Positions 44,727-51,169 of a stretch of 64,000 nucleotides of DNA are shown here, in pieces. Position 1 is the first letter of the stretch. The number at the start of each line of letters is the position of its first letter. Made by a program: the position numbers and the translations under genes. The notes beneath the pieces were generated by a model. That model did no database searches, was not told where the DNA came from, and saw only the letters and a list, made by a program, of their open reading frames with translations. The stretch is taken from NCBI GenBank assembly GCA_012729455.1, contig JAAYDC010000013.1, positions 30,585 to 94,584 on the forward strand. Reading direction: 5' to 3'. The stretch comes from Chloroflexota bacterium. Lineage in GTDB: Bacteria > Chloroflexota > Anaerolineae > UBA1429.

Positions 44727-44755
44727 TTGACAACCCTCCTGCTTTCGGTTAGAAT
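44727..44755 (+). promoter_or_regulatory. Promoter of the tRNA-Phe/Gly/Cys cluster
   Basis: Consensus TTGACA, 17-base spacer, TAGAAT, 11 bases before tRNA-Phe. Confidence 0.85.
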
Positions 44756-44766
44756 GCGAGCGTGCT

Positions 44767-44839
44767 GCCGAGGTAGCTCAGTTGGTAGAGCACTTGACTG
44801 AAAATCAAGGCGTCCCCAGTTCAAGTCTGGGCTTCGGCA
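44767..44839 (+). tRNA. tRNA-Phe (GAA)
   Basis: 73-nt cloverleaf: acceptor GCCGAGG / CTTCGGC, anticodon loop CTGAAAA, so GAA. T-loop GTTCAAGTC. CCA not encoded. Confidence 0.97.
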
Positions 44840-44845
44840 CTGTGA

Positions 44846-44917
44846 GCGGAAGTGGCTCAGTGGTAGAGCATCTCCTTGCCAAGGAGAGAGTCGCGGGTTC
44901 GAATCCCGTCTTCCGCT
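44846..44917 (+). tRNA. tRNA-Gly (GCC)
   Basis: 72-nt cloverleaf: acceptor GCGGAAG / CTTCCGC, anticodon loop TTGCCAA, so GCC. Discriminator T. Confidence 0.97.
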
Positions 44918-44933
44918 CCTTGTCATCTGACAC

Positions 44934-45005
44934 GGCGACGTAGCCAAGTGGACAAGGCAGGGGTCTGCAAAACCCCGATCGTCGGTTCAATTCCGACCGT
45001 CGCCT
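44934..45005 (+). tRNA. tRNA-Cys (GCA)
   Basis: 72-nt cloverleaf: acceptor GGCGACG / CGTCGCC, anticodon loop CTGCAAA, so GCA. Discriminator T, as expected for bacterial tRNA-Cys. Confidence 0.97.
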
Positions 45006-45008
45006 CTC

Positions 45009-45036
45009 GCGGCCAGCCAGTCTGGCCGCTTTTTTA
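45009..45036 (+). terminator. Terminator of the tRNA cluster
   Basis: GCGGCCAG / CTGGCCGC with a 5-base loop and seven T, four bases after tRNA-Cys. Confidence 0.92.
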
Positions 45037-45039
45037 TGT

Positions 45040-45067
45040 TTGACGCCCCCCCGCCCTACCCTATAAT
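45040..45067 (+). promoter_or_regulatory. Promoter of selD
   Basis: TTGACG, 16-base spacer, perfect TATAAT, 32 bases before the selD ATG at 45100 and immediately after the tRNA terminator. Confidence 0.8.
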
Positions 45068-45099
45068 GACCCCACATTGCTTGTAAAGGGCGTATTGAT

Positions 45100-46185
45100 A
45101 TGCGCGCAGCGTGTGATTTGGGCAGCCTGGCGGGCGCGGATGGCATCATCCGTCTCTCGCAGCTGGCCCCCGGCGCGGGTTGAGGCTCTAAAACAGCCCC
45201 GGCGGTGCTGGGGCGCATCACCCGCCAACTGAGCGGACTCTTTGCGCCGGCGGATTATCCCGACCTGATCGTTGGGCTATCCGAGCCGGATGATGCCGCC
45301 GTGTGGCGCATCGACGGCCAGCGTGCCCTGATCCTGACGGCCGACTTTTTCACGCCCGTGGTCGATAATCCATATGACTGGGGGGCGATCGCGGCCGCTA
45401 ACGCCCTCAGCGATGTATATGCCATGCGCGGGCGCCCGCTGATGGCACTCAACCTGGCGGCGTTGCCCAAAGCCCTGCCGGAAGAGATGACTACGGCGAT
45501 CCTACGCGGGGCGGCCGAGCAGGTGCTCGCGGCTGGCGCAGTCGTTGCCGGCGGGCACACCGTCGATGACGACGAACCCAAGTTCGGCCTGTGCGTACTG
45601 GGCGAGGTGAGCCTAGAGCGCATCGGCACCAAAAAGGGAGCGCGTCCGGGCGATGTGCTGCTCCTGACCAAACCGCTCGGTACCGGCATTATTGTGACGG
45701 CAGCCAAGGCTGATCTGGCGCAGGCTGAGCATCTGGCCGAGGCGGTGCAGTGGATGAAACAGCTCAACCGCAGCGCGGCGGAGGCACTCGAGGGCATCGC
45801 CTACCACGCGCTGACGGATGTAACCGGCTTTAGCCTGCTGGGGCACGCACTCGAGATCGCCCAGCAGAGCGCGGTACAATTGGAGATGCGCTATTCTGAA
45901 CTGCCCTGGATGGATGGTGCGGTCGGTTACGCCGACGACCTCTTGTTCCCGGCGGCGGCGGGCAACAACGCCAGCGCCTATGGTGACCTAGTGGCCTTTG
46001 ACGAGACCCTCACCTATGAAGCGCGCATGCTGGCCTTTTGCCCCGAGACCTCGGGCGGGCTGCTGGTGAGCCTGGCGCCCGACGAAGCGCAGCGTTACCG
46101 GGCTGCTCTGGAAGCGCTCGGTTTGAATGCCTGGCAGGTTGCTGAGGTGCAAGCCGGCGAGCCCGGCATCCGCATGAGGCCCTGA
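45100..46185 (+). CDS. selD: Selenide, water dikinase SelD, a selenoprotein with in-frame UGA
   Basis: 361 residues read through a UGA at 45181-45183 as selenocysteine 28. The ORF track starts only at GTG 45205 because of this UGA. The frame upstream is open from ATG 45100 (AAAGGG upstream) and gives IIRLSQLAPGAG-U-GSK, matching the SelD active site where Sec/Cys is followed by G-x-K (E. coli CGCK). A hairpin suits a bacterial SECIS. Downstream, ATP-binding motifs VGLSEPDDAAVW, ALILTADFFTPVVD, AANALSDVYAMRG, GGHTVDDDEPKFG and TDVTGFSLLGH follow. SelD makes selenophosphate for selenocysteine and selenouridine. It implies SelA, SelB and tRNA-Sec elsewhere. Confidence 0.93.
45181..45214 (+). promoter_or_regulatory. 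Sec UGA codon and bacterial SECIS hairpin in selD
   Basis: UGA at 45181 is followed, 20 bases later, by the apical loop of a GC-rich stem (GCCCCGGC / GCTGGGGC at 45196-45214) with loop GGT. Distance (16-37 bases) and a G at the loop start meet the known bacterial SECIS rules. SelB would bind here. Confidence 0.82.
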
Positions 46186-46203
46186 AATAACGAGGAGTAT
46201 ACC

Positions 46204-47046
46204 ATGACCTTTGCCGAAGCGGCCGTCGCGATTCTGGAAGAAGCTGGCCATCCGCTGCACTTTCGCGAGATTACCCAGCGTGCCATGGCGCAGGAACTGG
46301 TCGAAATCCAGGGTCTGACCCCCTGGAACTCGATGAACGGCGCCCTGCGGCGCATGATCCGTGCGCAGCCCGGTAGCTCGCCGGTGGTATCGCTGGGAGG
46401 CGGGCGTTTTGCTCTGCGCAGCTGGAACCTGCCGGGTGAAGAGATCCTCACCGGCATCGATGAAGACGACCTTACCAACAACGACACCCTGGGCACGATC
46501 ACCTATACGCCACGCATCCAGCAGGATATCGAGCGCGGCATGCATAAGCTGATGATGGACGGCGTCTCGGCTGCCAAAACGGTCGCCAACCTGATGGTGC
46601 CGGTGACGACAGAGTACCAGCCGCTGCACAGTACCCTCAGCACCATCCTGGGCACCGGGCTTGTCAGCGTGGTATGGGGCCTTGGGCTGGCTGCCAGCCG
46701 CAAGCCGACCTCGATGGGACTGGCTGATACGTTGCTGACGGTGGGCCTGGCAGAGAGTGCTGCGGCGGTCGCCAGCCTGCACCAGCTCAGCCGGTCCGAA
46801 ACCGAAGTCTCAGCCGGACAGATGTCGATGCGCCAGGTGAGCTCACAGATGCACGCCTATGACCGTGTGCTGGGCTATGGCACCACGCTCGGCTTCCTGG
46901 CTCTCGGCCTGGGTCTCTTCATGCAGGTAGCGGCACCCTCCCAGTCACGCTCCAAGGGTGCGGCCGCTGGGCTGATCTCACATGGCCTGATGCTGGGATT
47001 GATGACCTGGCGCGCGGCGCGGCGTGCCTGCCGCAGGAACCGCTGA
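46204..47046 (+). CDS. HARE-HTH domain protein with C-terminal membrane region
   Basis: 280 residues. The N-terminus (about 1-75) is a HARE-HTH winged-helix domain: TFAEAAVAILEEAGHPLHFREI, then MNGALRRMI and FALRSW, as in the RNA polymerase delta subunit and some restriction enzymes. The middle is a linker with a helical segment. The second half has three or four hydrophobic helices (TILGTGLVSVVWGLGLAA, YGTTLGFLALGLGLFMQV, AAAGLISHGLMLGLMTW), so it is probably membrane-bound, an unusual pairing. GAGGAG precedes the ATG by 6 bases. It lies between selD and the MshC-like gene, 9-18 bases from each. Confidence 0.75.
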   Translation: MTFAEAAVAILEEAGHPLHFREITQRAMAQELVEIQGLTPWNSMNGALRRMIRAQPGSSPVVSLGGGRFALRSWNLPGEEILTGIDEDDLTNNDTLGTITYTPRIQQDIERGMHKLMMDGVSAAKTVANLMVPVTTEYQPLHSTLSTILGTGLVSVVWGLGLAASRKPTSMGLADTLLTVGLAESAAAVASLHQLSRSETEVSAGQMSMRQVSSQMHAYDRVLGYGTTLGFLALGLGLFMQVAAPSQSRSKGAAAGLISHGLMLGLMTWRAARRACRRNR

Positions 47047-47055
47047 GCCGGAAGA

Positions 47056-48321
47056 ATGGCGGGCATGCTAAAACTGCGCAACGAACGCACCGGCCAGCTC
47101 GAGCCCTTTGAGCCGCTTGAGCCGGGCAAGGCTACTGTGTATGTTTGCGGCATCACCCCCTACGATACTACTCATCTGGGGCATGCATTTACCTACCTTT
47201 CGTACGACGTGCTGATCCGCTACCTGGAGTATCGCGGTTATGCGGTGCGCTATGTGCAAAACGTCACCGATATCGACGATGATGTGCTGCGCAAGGGGCA
47301 CGAGACTCGCGAGGATTGGTTCGAGCTCGGGAACCGTTGGACCCGCCGCTTTCTGGAGGACCTGCGCGACCTGAACGTGCGGACGCCAGACGTTCTCCCA
47401 CGCGCTACCGAGACGATCCCCGATATGTTTGCGCCGATCCAGGCAATGATCGACGCCGGCAAAGCCTATGTGGCGGCCGGCAACGTCTATTATTCGGTCG
47501 CCAGCTATGGCGATTTTGGCGAGATCAGCGGCCTGCCGGAGGCCGAGTGGCTTTCCACCGCCAACGAGCGCGGCAATCATCCCGATGACCCTCACAAACG
47601 CGACCCGCTCGATTTCGTGTTGTGGCAGGCTACTGTGCCCGGCGAACCGAGTTGGCAGAGCCCGTGGGGCGCGGGACGCCCGGGCTGGCATATCGAGTGC
47701 TCGACCATGGTCAGTAAATACCTGGGCGAACAGATTGACCTGCACGGCGGCGGCGCCGACCTGACCTTTCCGCACCACGAATGCGAATCGGCGCAGGCAC
47801 GCACCGTCAACGGCAAGACGTTCTTTGTGCGCTACTGGCTGCACACCGCCATGGTGCGTTATAATGGCGAAAAGATGGCCAAATCGCTCGGCAACCTGGT
47901 CTGGGTGCGCGACCTGATAGACGAGTATTCCGCCGACGCGGTGCGCGCCCTGGTGCACGCCCATAACTATGACGAGACCTGGGAGTACCGCGCCGAGGAG
48001 AGCCAAGCCGCCAATACCCTCGCCAAAAAGCTGCGCCGCGCCGCATGGCGCGAAAGCGGTACGGGCACACCTTATCAGGCCGAGGATGCTGTGCAGGCGT
48101 TTTTGGCGGCTCTCGAGAATAACCTGGATAGTGCCAGCGCCCTGACGGTGCTGGAGTGCCTGTCGGATGATATCCTGGCGCAGATCGCCAGTGGTGCGGA
48201 TGTGAGCGCCGCACAAAAGACGCTGCGCAGCGCTGCCGGCATCCTGGGGATGCGCCTGGGAACCGAAGCCGATGCCGAACAGACGCGCGTCTGGGATGCC
48301 CTGATCAAACGCTTTGAATAA
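47056..48321 (+). CDS. Cysteinyl-tRNA synthetase homologue, MshC-like
   Basis: 421 residues, class I ligase fold. Zinc and nucleotide motifs: VCGITPYDTTHLGHA (HIGH motif as HLGH, zinc Cys), IECS, FPHHECE, and the KMSKS motif as KMAKSLGN. The N-terminal pattern CGITPYD-THLGHA-TY, YVQNVTDIDD and the LVHAHNYDETWEY region resemble mycothiol ligase MshC more than CysRS (CGPTVYD). The length also fits MshC (about 410). It therefore either charges tRNA-Cys or ligates Cys to glucosaminyl-inositol. Located three genes after tRNA-Cys, next to the formate channel. Confidence 0.75.
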   Translation: MAGMLKLRNERTGQLEPFEPLEPGKATVYVCGITPYDTTHLGHAFTYLSYDVLIRYLEYRGYAVRYVQNVTDIDDDVLRKGHETREDWFELGNRWTRRFLEDLRDLNVRTPDVLPRATETIPDMFAPIQAMIDAGKAYVAAGNVYYSVASYGDFGEISGLPEAEWLSTANERGNHPDDPHKRDPLDFVLWQATVPGEPSWQSPWGAGRPGWHIECSTMVSKYLGEQIDLHGGGADLTFPHHECESAQARTVNGKTFFVRYWLHTAMVRYNGEKMAKSLGNLVWVRDLIDEYSADAVRALVHAHNYDETWEYRAEESQAANTLAKKLRRAAWRESGTGTPYQAEDAVQAFLAALENNLDSASALTVLECLSDDILAQIASGADVSAAQKTLRSAAGILGMRLGTEADAEQTRVWDALIKRFE

Positions 48322-48334
48322 AGAGAGGTACCAT

Positions 48335-49159
48335 ATGTCTTACAAAAGCCCCAAGGAAATCTTGGTTGCCGTTGACGCAGCCGCCCGCCATAAGGTTCAA
48401 CTCTCGTCCGGCAAGCAGCTGCTGCTGGGCTTTATGGCTGGTATGTTTATAGCCATGGGCGCCATGCTGGGCATGACGGTCAGTTATGGCAGTCCCGCCA
48501 TCGCCGAGGCCAACCCGGGCTTGGCCAAGTTCCTGTTAGGAGCGGTCTTCCCGGTAGGCATGATCATGGTGGTGATCACCGGCGGCGAACTCTTTACCAG
48601 CAACACCGCCGTCATCATCGCCAGCCGCCTGGGCGGCGGCGTGCACTGGCGCAGCCTGTTGCGCAACTGGACCATGGTCTACCTGGGCAACGCCTTGGGT
48701 GCGGTGCTGACTGCCTTGTTTCTGGCATATTGGTCGGGCCTGATCGCAGCCGGCGACGGAGCCACTATCAGCTTGCCACAGAGTCTCGGCCTGGCAGCAC
48801 GCGAGATCGCTGTAGCCAAGACAACCCTGCCGTGGGGACAGGCTTTTTTGCGGGGCGTGCTGTGCAACGTGCTGGTGTGCACCGCTATCTGGATGGGGAT
48901 TGCCGCCGAGGATATTGCTGGTAAGGTGCTGGCGATCTGGTTCCCGGTGATGGCCTTTGTGGCGCTCGGCTCTGAGCATTCGATCGCTAATCTGTTCTTT
49001 GTGCCGTTGGGGATGCTCAACGGCGCAAATGTGACCATTGGGCAGTTTTTGTTAAACAACCTGCTGCCCGTGACACTCGGGAACCTGGTAGGCGGGGCGG
49101 GATTGATCGGCATCCTCTTCTGGCTGGCTTACCGCGAACGACCAGCCCGTGAGGGGTAA
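48335..49159 (+). CDS. Formate/nitrite transporter family channel
   Basis: 274 residues, six membrane helices. FNT motifs are present: GFMAGMFIAMGAMLGM, GELFTSNTAVI and the second-half LVCTAIWMG, VALGSEHSIANLFFVPLGM. The pore His and the N-A-x-x-x-x-G pattern agree with formate channels. GAGAGG lies 8 bases before ATG 48335; the ORF track's 48314 start overlaps the previous gene. Formate exchange fits an anaerobe. The opposing gene encodes a glycyl-radical domain of the class III ribonucleotide reductase type, whose reaction uses formate. Confidence 0.9.
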   Translation: MSYKSPKEILVAVDAAARHKVQLSSGKQLLLGFMAGMFIAMGAMLGMTVSYGSPAIAEANPGLAKFLLGAVFPVGMIMVVITGGELFTSNTAVIIASRLGGGVHWRSLLRNWTMVYLGNALGAVLTALFLAYWSGLIAAGDGATISLPQSLGLAAREIAVAKTTLPWGQAFLRGVLCNVLVCTAIWMGIAAEDIAGKVLAIWFPVMAFVALGSEHSIANLFFVPLGMLNGANVTIGQFLLNNLLPVTLGNLVGGAGLIGILFWLAYRERPAREG

Positions 49160-49164
49160 AAAAT

Positions 49165-49196
49165 AAAGCTGCCATCCTTTTGGATGGCAGCTTTTT
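49165..49196. terminator. Terminator after the formate channel gene
   Basis: A 13-bp stem (AAAGCTGCCATCC / GGATGGCAGCTTT) with a TTTT loop and T tracts on both strands. It serves the channel gene (+) and the small glycyl-radical gene (-). Confidence 0.9.
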
Positions 49197-49205
49197 CGTT
49201 ACAGC

Positions 49206-49415
49206 CTAAAAGTTACCAAAGCGGCGTTCGATAGCGGCATTGATCTTGGCTACCTGCTGAGGATCGACCTCCTGCGGGGCGACAAACTCGCGCCGCTGCG
49301 CATATTCGGCTTTTTTGCCCTTGTTCCACTGCTGGACAGGCCGTAAGTACCCAACCACGCGCGAATAAACCTCACAGGGTTCGCCGCAAACCTGCTCACG
49401 CTTTTCTTCAGCCAT
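49206..49415 (-). CDS. Stand-alone NrdD-type glycyl-radical C-terminal domain
   Basis: 69 residues, matching only the last part of anaerobic ribonucleotide reductase (NrdD): the Cys pair VCGEPC (zinc site), EVYSRVVGYLRPVQQWNKGK with the glycine of the glycyl-radical site in R-V-x-G-Y, and a short C-terminal tail. AGGAGG lies 7 bases before the ATG and a good promoter is present, so it is a real small gene rather than a fragment. Small NrdD-like proteins exist in databases; possible roles are a spare radical domain (as YfiD/GrcA for pyruvate formate-lyase) or a zinc-binding protein. The full-length NrdD is not in the window. Confidence 0.75.
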   Translation of the reverse strand: MAEEKREQVCGEPCEVYSRVVGYLRPVQQWNKGKKAEYAQRREFVAPQEVDPQQVAKINAAIERRFGNF

Positions 49416-49463
49416 CCTATTGCCTCCTCGTGCTAACCTATATCAACACTGTATGTAGAAGGT

Positions 49464-49492
49464 ACTATAGCATAATGCCTGCATTTAGTCAA
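49464..49492 (-). promoter_or_regulatory. Promoter of the small glycyl-radical gene
   Basis: Minus-strand TTGACT, 17-base spacer, TATAGT. TTAAT...ATTAA and neighbouring AT-rich repeats (49505-49521) lie just upstream and could hold a redox-regulator site. Confidence 0.65.
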
Positions 49493-49597
49493 TCCATAAT
49501 TTGTTAATCAAGTAATTAAGCATATGCCACCCCTCGCCATTGACTCATCCTCCCGGCTGTGGTAAAGGAAGGGCAGCAAGAGCCTGAGGAAGGTAAC

Positions 49598-50785
49598 ATG
49601 AACGAGATCCGTATCCCCGAGGGTGAATTCGCCGAGCGCGTTGAGCGCATCCGCCACGAGATGCTCTCACGCGGCTATGACCTGATGTTTGTTTATGGCG
49701 ACGAGTATCGCCGCGAGTACCTGCGTTATGTGAGCAACTATTGGCCGATCTTTGAACGCGGCGCGCTGGTGATTCCAGCCAGCGGCGAGCCGGTCTTGCT
49801 GGCGGCCCCCGAAGGCGAGGAAGTGGCGCGCGAGATGTCGCCCTGGCGCGATGTGCGCCTGACGACCAACTTTGCCTGCGTAACAGTGCCGGATGACATC
49901 TCTTTTGCGCTGGCGGACCTCACCAGCTTCCCGGCGATCTTTGGCGACCTGACCAAGCGTCGGCCGATCCATACCATGGGGGTAATCGGCATCGACGCGA
50001 TGTCGCCGACGGTCTACTGGGCGCTTGAGGCGGCTTTGCCGGGCGTCAAGCTTGTGGATGCCAACGATGTGATCATCCAGGCGCGCCTGAGCAAATCCGC
50101 CAACGAGATTGCCTGTCTGCGCGAAGCCGCGCGCATCTGCGACCTGGCGTTTGCCGATCTGATGACCGCCTGCGTGCCGGGCAACACCGAACGCCAGGCG
50201 GCTGCAGCTGCCGAGGGGACAGCGCGTGCCGCCGGCGCCGAATACGTGCCCTTTACCGTGTTTGGCAGCGGCAAACGCACCGATTCGATCGTCGGGCGCG
50301 CCACCACAAAGCTTATTGAAGAGGGCGACATGATCATGGCAGCCCTGGCAGTGCAATATGAGGGCTATATCGCCAGCATAGAGTGGCCCTTTGTGGTCGG
50401 CAAGATGAACGACGCCCAGCGTCACTTTATCGATGCCATCATCATGGCCGAAGAGCTCTCGTTGCCTTTATTGCGCGCGGGCGTTGAACAGGGCGCCTTT
50501 GTGCGGCGTGTGCATCAGCATTTCAGCGAGACCGGCTACGGCTCAAACTACGTCTACACCCCGCTGCACGGCATCGGCTGCGCTGAGGCGGAGGCCCCTT
50601 ATCCGGATGCCGAAGCAAAGGCACCCTTTACCGACGGCATGTGCGTTAACACCGATATCTCGCTGTTTCGCTCGAGCGTGGGCTCGAACCGCATCGAAGA
50701 GGGCTTTGTGGTGCGTGAGGGCGGCTACGAGGCGCTCTCCCCGCTGGTGCGGCGCTTGTGTGCTGAATGGGCGGCAGGACGCTAG
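49598..50785 (+). CDS. M24/creatinase-like protein without the metal site
   Basis: 395 residues: N-terminal creatinase domain (about 1-140) and a pita-bread M24 domain (about 160-390) with KSANEIACLREAARI, a classic aminopeptidase P/creatinase start. The metal ligands expected in the first half are missing: D-x-G...S-D-x-T reads ALAVQYEGYIASIEW. The later PLHGIGCAEAEAPY keeps the active-site His. This resembles creatinase and metal-free paralogues, so it may hydrolyse a C-N bond rather than X-Pro peptides. ATG 49598 follows AGGAAGG by 4 bases. It is 21 bases before the ASRT-like gene. Confidence 0.8.
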   Translation: MNEIRIPEGEFAERVERIRHEMLSRGYDLMFVYGDEYRREYLRYVSNYWPIFERGALVIPASGEPVLLAAPEGEEVAREMSPWRDVRLTTNFACVTVPDDISFALADLTSFPAIFGDLTKRRPIHTMGVIGIDAMSPTVYWALEAALPGVKLVDANDVIIQARLSKSANEIACLREAARICDLAFADLMTACVPGNTERQAAAAAEGTARAAGAEYVPFTVFGSGKRTDSIVGRATTKLIEEGDMIMAALAVQYEGYIASIEWPFVVGKMNDAQRHFIDAIIMAEELSLPLLRAGVEQGAFVRRVHQHFSETGYGSNYVYTPLHGIGCAEAEAPYPDAEAKAPFTDGMCVNTDISLFRSSVGSNRIEEGFVVREGGYEALSPLVRRLCAEWAAGR

Positions 50786-50806
50786 GTTACACATCAGAGG
50801 CAAAGC

Positions 50807-51169
50807 ATGGCAGGCGCGAAGACATGGTACTTTCCGGATGGCTACCTGCCCGAAAAGCTGGGCAACAGCCGTATAGAGGCCCGGGAGGCGTTGATGCTGC
50901 TGAACATCAACACCAAACCAGTCGAGGTGCTGCTCGACTTTTTTGAGGATCGCGACCCGGTGCTGGGCGTACCCATCACGATCGGCGCTGAGAGGGTGCT
51001 GTGCCTGCGCATGGATAAAGCCCCCGAGTTCGGCAGCCCAGCTATCCGCGCGCTGGTGCCGTATGCCCTGCGGGTGCGCTTGGACCGCGAGATCATTGCG
51101 CAGTTCGGCCGTCTGGACGCCACCCAGGATAACCTGGCTTACTATAGCTCGATGGGCTTTAACGACTAG
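50807..51169 (+). CDS. ASRT-like (sensory rhodopsin transducer family) protein
   Basis: 120 residues. The beginning GAKTWYFPDGYLP, a central LLNINTKPVEVLLDFFEDRDPV and LVPYALRVRLDREIIAQFGRLD match the Anabaena sensory rhodopsin transducer family (beta-sandwich, tetrameric). No rhodopsin gene is present; in bacteria such proteins often occur beside sugar catabolism genes and may bind carbohydrate or DNA. It is paired with the M24-like gene and overlaps the converging glycosidase-like gene by 11 bases. Confidence 0.8.
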   Translation: MAGAKTWYFPDGYLPEKLGNSRIEAREALMLLNINTKPVEVLLDFFEDRDPVLGVPITIGAERVLCLRMDKAPEFGSPAIRALVPYALRVRLDREIIAQFGRLDATQDNLAYYSSMGFND

